Assembly (NCBI GenBank): GCA_910579645.1
Contig: CAJTVK010000193.1
Coordinates: forward strand, 1 to 5,829
Source: an uncultured Lachnospiraceae bacterium
GTDB taxonomy: Bacteria; Bacillota; Clostridia; Lachnospirales; Lachnospiraceae
Direction of reading: 5' to 3'
Length of the DNA: 5,829 bases
Shown: one piece after another, positions 1 through 5,249 of the stretch
Layout: the number at the start of each line of letters is the position of its first letter
Position numbering within the stretch: position 1 is the stretch's first letter
Program-made: the position numbers and the translations under genes
The notes under the pieces: generated by a model
Told to the model about the DNA's origin: nothing
The model's database searches: none
What the model saw: only the letters and a program-made list of their open reading frames with translations

Positions 1-32
1 TCAATAATATACCTTATCAATAATATACCTTA
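1..32. repeat. Perfect 16-bp tandem direct repeat, two copies
   Basis: The unit TCAATAATATACCTTA occurs twice back to back (1-16 and 17-32) with no mismatch. More copies could lie left of the window. It sits immediately downstream of a leftward promoter-like sequence, which is where a repressor operator would lie, but it could also be an iteron or a simple A/T duplication. The repeat itself is seen; any role is inference. Confidence 0.8.
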
Positions 33-60
33 TTATAGGAAAATACCGTGTACAGGTAAA
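32..60 (-). promoter_or_regulatory. Possible leftward sigma-A-type promoter
   Basis: On the minus strand TTTACC (55-60) and a perfect TATAAT (32-37) are separated by 17 bp. Transcription would start near position 25, inside the tandem repeats, and leave the window to the left. The -35 matches the consensus at only four of six positions, and the A/T-rich setting makes chance matches easy. Confidence 0.35.
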
Positions 61-92
61 TAGCAAGAACAGTTATAACCAATATTACCGCA

Positions 93-122
93 AAAGGACG
101 CCTGCCTGCGCAAGCGTCCTTT
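93..122 (-). terminator. Hairpin directly after the CD3324-family gene
   Basis: AAAGGACGC (93-101) and GCGTCCTTT (114-122) form a perfect 9-bp stem with a 12-nt loop, starting two bases after the TAA stop of the minus-strand gene. The T-run that follows on the minus strand is short (four T, counting stem bases), so termination may be modest. The stem is equally readable on the plus strand. Confidence 0.55.
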
Positions 123-124
123 GA

Positions 125-382
125 TTAGCCATATATTATTTTTTTAAGTGTGCTATGTGCCAGCCCGTATCGCTTTGACAACGCTTCTATAGAATACCCG
201 TTTTCAAAGAGAAACTGTATTTCCTTATTCCTCTCTTGATAAAATTTGCGCGAACCACTGACGGAACCCCATCCCTTTTTGGCTGATGCTTTGGGAATAT
301 ATAACACACCCCCATCCATGTACGCCTGAATCTCTTTCAATAATTTCTCCGGAAGTATTTCTGCTGCATTTATATATCTCAT
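125..382 (-). CDS. CD3324-family small helix-turn-helix protein
   Basis: An 85-residue protein with the start MRYINAAEILP, which I recognise from the CD3324-family proteins common in clostridia. Residues about 53-84 look like a helix-turn-helix: an amphipathic helix, then G-x-SIEALSKRYGLA and STLKKII as the recognition helix. It is therefore probably a small DNA-binding regulator, but the family has no established target that I know of. The middle (residues 25-45) is glycine- and lysine-rich. Length is normal for the family and nothing looks truncated. The start at 382 is preceded on the minus strand by AAGGAG (391-396) at good distance. The gene is monocistronic in this view, with a hairpin right behind it. 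Its upstream region holds unusual inverted repeats and a possible leader ORF, described separately, which suggests control at the RNA level. Confidence 0.8.
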   Translation of the reverse strand: MRYINAAEILPEKLLKEIQAYMDGGVLYIPKASAKKGWGSVSGSRKFYQERNKEIQFLFENGYSIEALSKRYGLAHSTLKKIIYG

Positions 383-390
383 CCTTGCCG

Positions 391-418
391 CTCCTTATTT
401 ATCTTTATATAAATAAAG
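391..418 (-). promoter_or_regulatory. A/T-rich hairpin overlapping the Shine-Dalgarno of the CD3324-family gene
   Basis: In the minus-strand transcript CTTTATTTAT (409-418) can pair with ATAAATAAGG (393-402) across a 6-nt loop: ten pairs including one G-U. The second arm takes in the AAGG of the ribosome binding site (391-396). The stem is nearly all A-U, so it is weak by itself. The same TTTATATAAA palindrome could instead be part of a promoter. Pairing is seen; regulation is inference. Confidence 0.35.
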
Positions 419-427
419 TGCAGATAC

Positions 428-489
428 AGCAGAGCATATAGTGTCATTCGCCCATACAGATTGCTATATCTCTGCTATTCTGCATGGGC
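428..489 (-). promoter_or_regulatory. Two interleaved inverted repeats upstream of the CD3324-family gene
   Basis: In minus-strand order there are four arms. Arm 1 is GCCCATGCAG (480-489), arm 2 AGCAGAGATATAG (464-476), arm 3 CTGTATGGGC (450-459) and arm 4 CTATATGCTCTGCT (428-441). Arm 1 pairs with arm 3 (10 pairs, one G-U). Arm 2 pairs with arm 4 (13 pairs, one bulged G). The helices interleave, so they would form a pseudoknot or exclude each other. Arms 1 and 2 overlap the end and stop codon of a possible 21-codon ORF. Confidence 0.45.
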
Positions 490-540
490 AAAGATGTTCT
501 TAAGACCATTTTGATATAATGCCTGCATTTTCATTTTCAT
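475..540 (-). CDS. Possible 21-residue leader peptide or remnant ORF
   Basis: ATG at 540 runs 21 codons to TAG at 475. It opens MKMKMQALYQNG and ends FAHAE. On the minus strand AAAGGAG (550-556) stands 9 nt before the ATG, a good ribosome binding site, and an extended -10 promoter lies about 90 bp upstream. I recognise no family. The tail of the ORF carries one arm of an inverted repeat and its stop codon lies in another, as in leader peptides that control a downstream gene. It could equally be a chance ORF or the stub of a lost gene; no codon bias can be judged at this length. Confidence 0.3.
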   Translation of the reverse strand: MKMKMQALYQNGLKNIFAHAE

Positions 541-745
541 AAAACATCGCTCCTTTCCGTTTTTCATTCACACAAATACGCATATGTGCCTATAAATGTT
601 CCCTCGTAAATATGTCTATGCATAAACACAGTATACCATAAATTTCTTTCTTCTTCTACATGAATTCACCACAATTCCCGTCAGGGAGCGGTTTCCGATC
701 CGCCCTCTCCCTTATTACCGTTAATTCGGAGAAGATATCAATGAT
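541..745. other. Intergenic stretch with a G/C-rich hairpin, no gene seen
   Basis: Together with 383-540 this makes almost 400 bases without a recognised gene, between divergent transcription units. A local G/C-rich island stands out of A/T-rich DNA. GGGAG-CGG (684-691) can pair with CCG and CTCCC (700-702 and 707-711) around a 4-nt bulge. An alternative small stem TTCCC/GGGAG (676-680 with 684-688) competes with it. Neither strand has a T-run after the stem, so it is not an obvious terminator. No protein of convincing length or family was found on either strand. Confidence 0.4.
630..638 (-). promoter_or_regulatory. Extended -10 promoter candidate toward the CD3324-family gene
   Basis: The minus strand reads TGGTATACT, an extended -10 (TG-N-TATACT) with five of six core matches. 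No convincing -35 is present, which extended -10 promoters tolerate. A transcript would begin near 623, cover the possible 21-codon ORF and then reach the CD3324-family gene. Confidence 0.4.
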
Positions 746-774
746 TTGCAGACTTTTTGAAAATAAGATATAAT
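746..774 (+). promoter_or_regulatory. Sigma-A-type promoter of the GNAT remnant/flavoprotein operon
   Basis: TTGCAG (746-751) and a perfect TATAAT (769-774) are spaced by 17 bp. The expected start is near 781, giving a leader of about 55 nt before the ATG at 836. It is the best promoter match in the window and is placed correctly for the downstream operon. Confidence 0.65.
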
Positions 775-835
775 AATTATGAAATGCCATAAAAAGTGTC
801 GTATCAGAATTCAAATTACTATGGAGGAAATTTTC

Positions 836-982
836 ATGTGCGAAGAAATAAAAATCAAAGAAGAACGAATATCTTCCGCCGAATATATTAGTTTTTTTAA
901 AAGGACAGACTTAGGTTCACAATATCCAAAGGAACGGGATTCAATTGCAGAGGAGGAAAATATAAATGGTTTTAATGATTGA
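836..982 (+). pseudogene. Truncated GNAT-family N-acetyltransferase (N-terminal stub)
   Basis: The ATG at 836 follows GGAGGA (823-828) at 7-nt spacing, so it is preferred over the in-frame ATGs at 779 and 821. The product has 48 residues. Its first part, with EYISFFKRTDLGSQYPKER at residues 15-33, matches from memory the start of a GNAT acetyltransferase family that normally runs well beyond 100 residues. After PKER the sequence leaves the family and stops 15 codons later. The acetyl-CoA-binding motifs are therefore absent and the stub cannot be a working acetyltransferase. The simplest reading is a deletion of most of the gene, joining its 5' end to the leader of the next gene. Promoter and ribosome binding site are intact, so the stub is probably still translated, and its end overlaps the following start by 17 nt. 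The family assignment rests on recall of a short motif. Confidence 0.6.
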
Positions 983-1478
983 TACAACAATAAAACATAT
1001 AGGAAAAGCAATCGCAGAGGAATTGCTTCGCAGTGGTGAAAATACAGCCGAATTCGAAGTGATTGACACCACTGGGATGAACATTTCACACTGTGTCGGA
1101 TGCAATTACTGCTGGCTGAAAACTCCGGGTGTCTGTGTCATTCAGGACGATTATGAGCCGATTTTGAGAAAAATGAGCAAGGCTGACCAGGTTTGGCTGG
1201 TTTCGGATACGCACTTTGGATTTGTTTCCTGGCAGACAAAAAACATTGTAGACAGGATTATGCCGCTTGTCACCATGTATCTGAAATTCAGAGATGGGCA
1301 GATGCGTCATGTAATGCGCTATACTCACCAGCCGGATATTGGGGTCATCTATACCGGAGACGGCGATCAGGCTTACCTCGAACGGTGGTGTCAGCGTACG
1401 GCACTGAATTTGGGCAGCCGTTCACTTGGAGTTTTTTCTGAGAGCAGAGGAAAGGAGGCGGTTTCATGCATGTTGTAA
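966..1478 (+). CDS. Flavodoxin-family protein with iron-sulfur-flavoprotein-like cysteine motif
   Basis: A 170-residue flavodoxin-fold protein. It opens with a beta strand and helix (VLMIDTTIKH, then KAIAEELL). Residues 43-57 hold C-x2-C-x2-C-x7-C (C43, C46, C49, C57), followed by IQDDYEPILRKM. This layout is typical of NADPH-dependent FMN reductase-like and iron-sulfur flavoproteins, in which the cysteines can hold a 4Fe-4S cluster. Residues 72-100 (ADQVWLVSDTHFG through KNIVDRIMP) look like the FMN-side loop and helix. The usual GSPR-x-SNT phosphate loop at the N-terminus is missing or very divergent, so FMN binding is less certain. AGGAGG (951-956) lies 9 nt before the ATG. It overlaps the next gene by 13 nt, indicating translational coupling. 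Role: probably electron transfer or reduction of a small substrate in the cytoplasm; the substrate is unknown. Confidence 0.8.
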   Translation: MVLMIDTTIKHIGKAIAEELLRSGENTAEFEVIDTTGMNISHCVGCNYCWLKTPGVCVIQDDYEPILRKMSKADQVWLVSDTHFGFVSWQTKNIVDRIMPLVTMYLKFRDGQMRHVMRYTHQPDIGVIYTGDGDQAYLERWCQRTALNLGSRSLGVFSESRGKEAVSCML

Positions 1479-2119
1479 TTATTAACGGAAGTCCTCGGGT
1501 ACAGAAATATAGTAACACGGATAAAATCATTGCTGCCTTTGCAAAAGGACTGTCAGAAAAAGGAGGCACTTTCGAGACATATGCAATTTCTAACCGAAAA
1601 ACATGGGACATCATCCGTGATGCATATATAAAAAACGATGAAATCCTCATTGCGCTGCCATTATATGTAGAATGCGTACCCGGACTTCTTTTGGAATTTT
1701 TGGAGACTCTTCCCAAAAAAGACGGGCATACGAGGCTTTCGTTTCTTTTGCAAAGCGGCTTTGCGGAAGGGTGCCAGCTTCGCTGCGGTGAGGCATTTCT
1801 GGAAAAATTGCCGGAATATCTGGGCGTTCGCTATGGCGGCTGTCTGGTGAAAGGAGGTAATTTCGGAATCCGAATTCTGGATGAAGAAAAACAGGCACAG
1901 GCCACAAAACCGTATCGGGCAATGGGCAAGCTGTTTGCGGAGGGAGACGGCTTCTTCCGTGAGGAAGCAAAAAAATTTACCGGCCCGGAATATTATCCGC
2001 TTCCTGTGCGTCTGATGATGGGATTAATATTCAGAACCCTTGCGAAAAAGATGTTTCAGAAGGCGGCAGCATCATGGGGATGCAGAGTGCCGCTTGATGA
2101 AAAAGTCTGGAAAGTATGA
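1466..2119 (+). CDS. NAD(P)H-dependent FMN reductase / flavodoxin-like oxidoreductase
   Basis: A 217-residue flavoprotein. Residues 1-18 give the first strand and FMN phosphate loop (MHVVIINGSPR, then SNT). A helix KIIAAFAKGLSEKG follows. Residues 59-80 (EILIALPLYVECVPGLLLEF) form the second strand and the aromatic loop that faces the isoalloxazine ring in this fold. A third strand runs LSFLLQSGF (91-99). The C-terminal 80 residues are helical with a hydrophobic patch (LPVRLMMGLIF, 179-189), not clearly a membrane segment. AAAGGAGG (1451-1458) is 7 nt before the ATG, and the start lies inside the end of the preceding flavoprotein gene. The two are clearly co-translated and may work as a pair, one with a cysteine cluster and one with the classic FMN loop; that pairing is inference. 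No substrate can be named. Confidence 0.85.
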   Translation: MHVVIINGSPRVQKYSNTDKIIAAFAKGLSEKGGTFETYAISNRKTWDIIRDAYIKNDEILIALPLYVECVPGLLLEFLETLPKKDGHTRLSFLLQSGFAEGCQLRCGEAFLEKLPEYLGVRYGGCLVKGGNFGIRILDEEKQAQATKPYRAMGKLFAEGDGFFREEAKKFTGPEYYPLPVRLMMGLIFRTLAKKMFQKAAASWGCRVPLDEKVWKV

Positions 2120-2128
2120 ACCGGTATG

Positions 2129-2175
2129 ACGGCCATATGGAAACAGAGTATGCTGCCGTGTTTCTTTCCTTTTTG
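2129..2175 (+). terminator. Rho-independent terminator of the flavoprotein operon
   Basis: ACGGC-CATA (2129-2137) pairs with TATG (2149-2152) and GCCGT (2155-2159), a 9-bp stem with a 2-nt bulge and an 11-nt loop. A T-rich tail follows (2160-2174, ending in five T). It begins 9 bases after the TGA-ended gene, in the expected orientation. Confidence 0.6.
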
Positions 2176-2205
2176 CAGTGGGGAAAGGGGAGGAAGCTGT
2201 CCGCC

Positions 2206-2238
2206 AGCAAAAAGCACGGGCAGCACAAAACTGCCCCG
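2206..2238 (-). terminator. Possible terminator of the recombinase accessory operon
   Basis: On the minus strand GGGCAG (2231-2236) pairs with CTGCCC (2218-2223) over a TTTTGTG loop. One more G-C pair is possible past a bulge. The tail GTGCTTTTTGC has a short T-run displaced from the stem. It lies about 45 bp beyond the minus-strand stop at 2281, so placement fits but strength is doubtful. Confidence 0.35.
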
Positions 2239-2280
2239 ACAGATTTCCGCATTATTCTTCCATTTTAGCATACGCTGCTT

Positions 2281-2691
2281 CTATTCCCTGTACCTGCGTA
2301 TATCTGACATATTGAAGACCACGGCATTATTTTTCTCCGAATAAGTCCCGGAAATCTTATAGGTATGGCCGTTCTCTAAATCATTCATTGCCAGCAGCCC
2401 TGTCACAAAGGACCTGCTTGTGACTTTCATCTGCCTCCGGCTGTTGACCATGAAATCGTCCGGCACATGGAAAGACAGGGTATCCTTTTCCCCACATGGC
2501 ATCACGACAAAAGAATCCATCCCCTGGCTTACCTTCAGGCATATATTTTCCGGGGCTCCAAGCACACGCAGCACATCCTTCCCGATATTAATCACGCTTT
2601 CACGCCCGTAAATGGAAACGTCCAGCCTCACCGTTTTCCTGCTTCTTTTCCCCCGTACCCCACCGCTGCTGGGTTTTCCCCCGTTATTCAT
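2281..2691 (-). CDS. Small protein consisting of the shared recombinase-partner domain
   Basis: I recognise no named family. The longest reading starts at 2706. The in-frame ATG at 2691 is better because GGAGG (2700-2704) stands 8 nt before it, giving 136 residues. The first 20 residues are Gly/Ser/Lys/Arg-rich and probably disordered. The rest matches by eye the C-terminal domain of the neighbouring recombinase and the middle of the 279-residue protein. In 136-aa numbering: a strand-helix with LG at 44-45, the PCGE motif at 65-68 (also present in the recombinase), then S-x4-F-x6-M ending at 102, Y-K-I-x-G at 111-115, and VVF at 124-126. No catalytic residues are obvious. The start overlaps the stop of the upstream gene by 8 nt, so it is translationally coupled and last in its operon. 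It may be an accessory subunit of a recombinase complex; that is inference. Confidence 0.75.
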   Translation of the reverse strand: MNNGGKPSSGGVRGKRSRKTVRLDVSIYGRESVINIGKDVLRVLGAPENICLKVSQGMDSFVVMPCGEKDTLSFHVPDDFMVNSRRQMKVTSRSFVTGLLAMNDLENGHTYKISGTYSEKNNAVVFNMSDIRRYRE

Positions 2692-3523
2692 AGCCCCCGC
2701 CTCCATCCTTTATCTTTTGCACCGCAGGCAGTTCTCCTGTTCCGCCACCATCCGCGGTTTCACCCCCATAACCTTCCTCCAAAGGAACTCCGCCTGCTTC
2801 CGTCTGTTTATCTGAAAACGTCTGCCCCATGTATTCCTCCAGGTATTCAAACATATTCATCTGCCTTGCCTCGACATAATCATTATATGACCGCCCGATG
2901 CAGTCCTTATAGGCATCCGGGTAATATCTGACCTGCCTCTTCTTCACTTCGCCCGTCTCTCTATTTACCACCTCAACAGGCTTTGATGCAAACATGATCG
3001 CCTCGTCCAGTTCAAACACAAGTACAAGTCCCTGGCTGGAATTTGCCACCCTCCCAAGGACTTTATAACGGCAGTCATTTTTCCACCCCATCATTTTGTA
3101 AAGGTTAAATATAAAATCCTCCGATGTGATATCGCGGTTGACCCATGCTGCATCCTTCTGCCGTTTCCTCGCCCATGCAACTGAGGCGCTTTCTTCTTCG
3201 GCGCACATGACCACAGTCAGGCGTTTTTTCCCCGGATGCACCAGCGGCAAGATAAACTCCACGCTTTCAAACAGCCTGATACACGCCATGTTGAATGTCA
3301 TCCTGCCATACCTGATGCTGACCGCAGGCTTGTTGAGCATGGAGAACTGTGTACGGGGCGGCAGCATATAGCCGTCCAGGCTTTCATACTCCAGTTCGGA
3401 CTTCTGCGCCATCCTTGACTTTACAAGCTGGCGGATCAGTTCCTGGTCCCCATAGGAATAGGCCTCCCCTTTCTGCTCTTCCCCTGCCTTCCCGGCACCC
3501 TGCGCCATCCCTTTATTTTCCAT
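2684..3523 (-). CDS. 279-residue accessory protein homologous to the recombinase C-terminus
   Basis: Function unknown. I have a vague memory of similar clostridial proteins annotated 'integrase', but no integrase catalytic motif is visible: neither the R-H-R-Y set of tyrosine recombinases nor a resolvase serine. Residues 1-45 are charged and probably flexible. Residues 51-230 align with residues 306-480 of the adjoining serine recombinase, gap-free from 51 to 117 (both have GY-x2-P, F-N, C, HP, C-x-E and V-x-W at the same spacing). The match resumes at 132-178 with F, Y-x-MM-x-W, G and VF-x-LDE. A later R-Y-Y-P ... IGR stretch (199-211) also matches. Residues 243-279 are Gly-rich and low complexity. 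GGAGG precedes the ATG at 7-nt spacing, and only 15 nt separate the gene from the recombinase stop. It probably acts with the recombinase, for example as a DNA-binding or directionality subunit; that is inference. Confidence 0.75.
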   Translation of the reverse strand: MENKGMAQGAGKAGEEQKGEAYSYGDQELIRQLVKSRMAQKSELEYESLDGYMLPPRTQFSMLNKPAVSIRYGRMTFNMACIRLFESVEFILPLVHPGKKRLTVVMCAEEESASVAWARKRQKDAAWVNRDITSEDFIFNLYKMMGWKNDCRYKVLGRVANSSQGLVLVFELDEAIMFASKPVEVVNRETGEVKKRQVRYYPDAYKDCIGRSYNDYVEARQMNMFEYLEEYMGQTFSDKQTEAGGVPLEEGYGGETADGGGTGELPAVQKIKDGGGGYE

Positions 3524-3538
3524 CCCATGACCTCCGTT

Positions 3539-5089
3539 TTACATTGACATCAGCAGTTCATCCAGTTCGTCCCTGACCTCTTCCCTTGTGGGAATCCTGC
3601 CTATCAGCGGGTTATCCATTATAATCCCTTTTTCAGAAATATCTTTCTCCGTAAGGGCATCGGCCATGCTGTCCCTCCTCCGGCGTACAGCATAGGACAT
3701 TCCGGTTTCTGCCCTTCCAATATCCCTGTTCCGGTATGGTATATATCTTGAAGGTATCCCTCCCTGCAGGGCATCCGCCTTTTCCGGTATTTTCCCGCCT
3801 ACAAGTATCTGCGGCTCGTCAAGGAAGAATACCATGGCCTTCCGGCTGCCCCTTTCCCTTGTAATGCCGCGGAACCTGAACCCATACTCCGGCATCCAGT
3901 CCATCATGTCATAAACCGCCCCGCAGAAAGCATGGGCGGAAATCTCTTCCCGAATCCTGCCCCTGCCGTTTTCCCACCGGACGGCATTGCCGTCCCCTTC
4001 CCCGCATGGCCTTATCATAACAGCCTGCAGCATGGGATGGTAAAGCATTTCTATATAGGTACACCCATCAAGCTTCTCATGGCATTTTTTATTGAATTTT
4101 ATCTGCTTCTGCGTCAGGGTGAGAGTCGGCGTGTCTTTTCCGATAAAAAACGCACTGCTGGGGACATAATAGCCAGTGAAGTCTTTCGATAAAATATTAC
4201 TGTGCGCTTCCCCGTTAATGATCTCCGCTTCCTTTTCAAGCCGTGCATATTCTTCTTCGGAATATACGCTCCTGCTGAGTCCCTCCAATACCGCCCTGTT
4301 CACCCCGCGGAAAATCGGGTTTATGCTGACGAACCCTTTTAATGCACCCGCCCCTATCACTGCCGCCTCCGGCACGCCGCTTCCAAGCGACCTGCCGCTT
4401 GCCGATACCATTTTAGCCGCAGCCGCTATCTCCCTTGAAACAATGCCCTCATGGTGGTTGGGGACAAAAGCGGAATCCCTGATCTCCGTATTTCTGATGC
4501 TCTTGCCTTTTACATAATCGATCACGATTGTCTTTCTGGCTTCCAGGTCGCCCCACCGCCTTTCATTGGACATGATGTTCCGTACCATGTCCCCATTCCA
4601 GTCCGTCCTCCCCGTAAGGGTCTTTCTTCCCTTTTCCGTCAGGATTTCCGCAATCCCGCCTAAAGAATACCCCATCAGGTACGCAAGGAAAATAAACCTT
4701 ACCGTCACAGCTTCATCTTCTACAATCACCAAACCGCCTTCTGCCGTATGCCTGTAGCCAAGCAGGTCTGATACGGGATACTGCCCCGTGCATATCCTCT
4801 GGTCGTAGGACAGGATCATCCTCCGGCTTTTATTGGCCGATTCCCAATCGGCAAGCATGGCATGGATGGAAAGCATCTGCCCGCAGTCCGGATCCAGCGT
4901 ATAAATATTCTCAGTTTCAAAATAAACCCCGACGGGATGGGACGGGTTCGCCGTTTTTAACTGCCTCACCTGCTCAATGCAGTCTGAAACATTCCTTGCA
5001 AAACGTGACACGCTGGCGCACAGGATCAGGTCCATCTTCTTTTCGGCGGCATCCTTCAACATCCGTTTAAACTCGGTCCTTTTCCTCAT
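3539..5089 (-). CDS. Large serine recombinase, N-terminally truncated, with unusual C-terminal domain
   Basis: The open frame gives 516 residues from ATG 5089. It begins inside the resolvase catalytic domain: residues 1-90 hold the LILCASVSRFARN segment with its active-site arginines and the following helices. The roughly 60 preceding residues with the nucleophilic serine (usually in a Y-x-RVS motif) are gone. Family-like codons continue upstream (IDEGKSGTS) to an in-frame TAG at 5117-5119, and no recombinase sequence follows beyond. Residues 105-225 are the recombinase DNA-binding domain (LLGYRH, later HHEGIVSREI). At 249-264, where a zinc ribbon normally sits, the text is LKGFVSINPIF with no cysteine pair. 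Residues 306-480 are the domain shared with the two downstream genes. No well-spaced ribosome binding site precedes ATG 5089. The protein is almost certainly inactive in strand cleavage; it is a 5'-truncated pseudogene, or an expressed DNA-binding remnant. Confidence 0.8.
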   Translation of the reverse strand: MRKRTEFKRMLKDAAEKKMDLILCASVSRFARNVSDCIEQVRQLKTANPSHPVGVYFETENIYTLDPDCGQMLSIHAMLADWESANKSRRMILSYDQRICTGQYPVSDLLGYRHTAEGGLVIVEDEAVTVRFIFLAYLMGYSLGGIAEILTEKGRKTLTGRTDWNGDMVRNIMSNERRWGDLEARKTIVIDYVKGKSIRNTEIRDSAFVPNHHEGIVSREIAAAAKMVSASGRSLGSGVPEAAVIGAGALKGFVSINPIFRGVNRAVLEGLSRSVYSEEEYARLEKEAEIINGEAHSNILSKDFTGYYVPSSAFFIGKDTPTLTLTQKQIKFNKKCHEKLDGCTYIEMLYHPMLQAVMIRPCGEGDGNAVRWENGRGRIREEISAHAFCGAVYDMMDWMPEYGFRFRGITRERGSRKAMVFFLDEPQILVGGKIPEKADALQGGIPSRYIPYRNRDIGRAETGMSYAVRRRRDSMADALTEKDISEKGIIMDNPLIGRIPTREEVRDELDELLMSM

Positions 5090-5204
5090 GGAAGTGCCGG
5101 ATTTCCCTTCATCTATCTAATAGCCCATTTTGATACAATTTTATTTTCCCTACACTTTTTTATTTTGCCTTCAAAGGGGGTTCAAATGGAAAAACTGCCT
5201 TTAA
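5090..5204. other. Truncation junction and A/T-rich linker before the broken recombinase
   Basis: From 5090 to about 5116 the minus strand still codes in frame for recombinase-like residues (IDEGKSGTS). At 5117-5119 there is TAG, and further upstream the frame shows more stops and no recombinase resemblance. The rest is A/T-rich linker. A weak minus-strand promoter match is present (TTGAAC at 5180-5185, TAAAAA at 5157-5162, 17-bp spacer). No other gene is visible. Confidence 0.55.
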
Positions 5205-5236
5205 AATAAGAAAACACTCCACATTCCCGTGAAGTG
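5205..5236 (-). terminator. Rho-independent terminator of the upstream recombinase
   Basis: On the minus strand CACTTCAC (5229-5236) pairs with GTGGAGTG (5215-5222) over a 6-nt loop: eight pairs including one U-G. The tail TTTTCTTATTTT follows. On the plus strand the U-G becomes a C-A mismatch, so it is built for the minus strand. It starts 14 bp after the recombinase stop and should insulate the truncated recombinase from read-through. Confidence 0.85.
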
Positions 5237-5249
5237 CAATCTGTATTTC

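Noticed and set aside
676..711. G/C-rich hairpin considered as a T-box or other riboswitch terminator
   Set aside because: The conserved T-box sequence (AGGGTGGNACCGCG) is not present, there is no T-run after the stem, and no aminoacyl-tRNA synthetase or amino-acid gene follows.
779..835. Upstream ATGs at 779 and 821 for the GNAT stub
   Set aside because: ATG 779 lies before the expected transcription start near 781 and ATG 821 lacks its own ribosome binding site; family similarity begins only after 836.
811..1970. Minus-strand frames opposite the flavoprotein operon
   Set aside because: Antisense shadows with no recognisable domains; the plus-strand genes carry clear motifs and ribosome binding sites.
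2692..2706. Upstream ATG at 2706 as start of the small partner-domain protein
   Set aside because: Only AAAGG immediately abutting the ATG precedes it, while GGAGG at proper distance precedes ATG 2691.
2420..4757. Several plus-strand open frames of 60-150 codons opposite the recombinase operon
   Set aside because: They are proline-, serine- and histidine-rich antisense shadows, lack family motifs and good ribosome binding sites, and overlap convincing minus-strand genes.
507..5139. Near-identical 15-mer ATTRTATCAAAATGG on the minus strand at 507-521 and 5125-5139, considered as a pair of attachment sites
   Set aside because: An A/T-rich match of this length with one mismatch is close to what chance gives in a window this size, and the 507 copy lies outside the apparent element.
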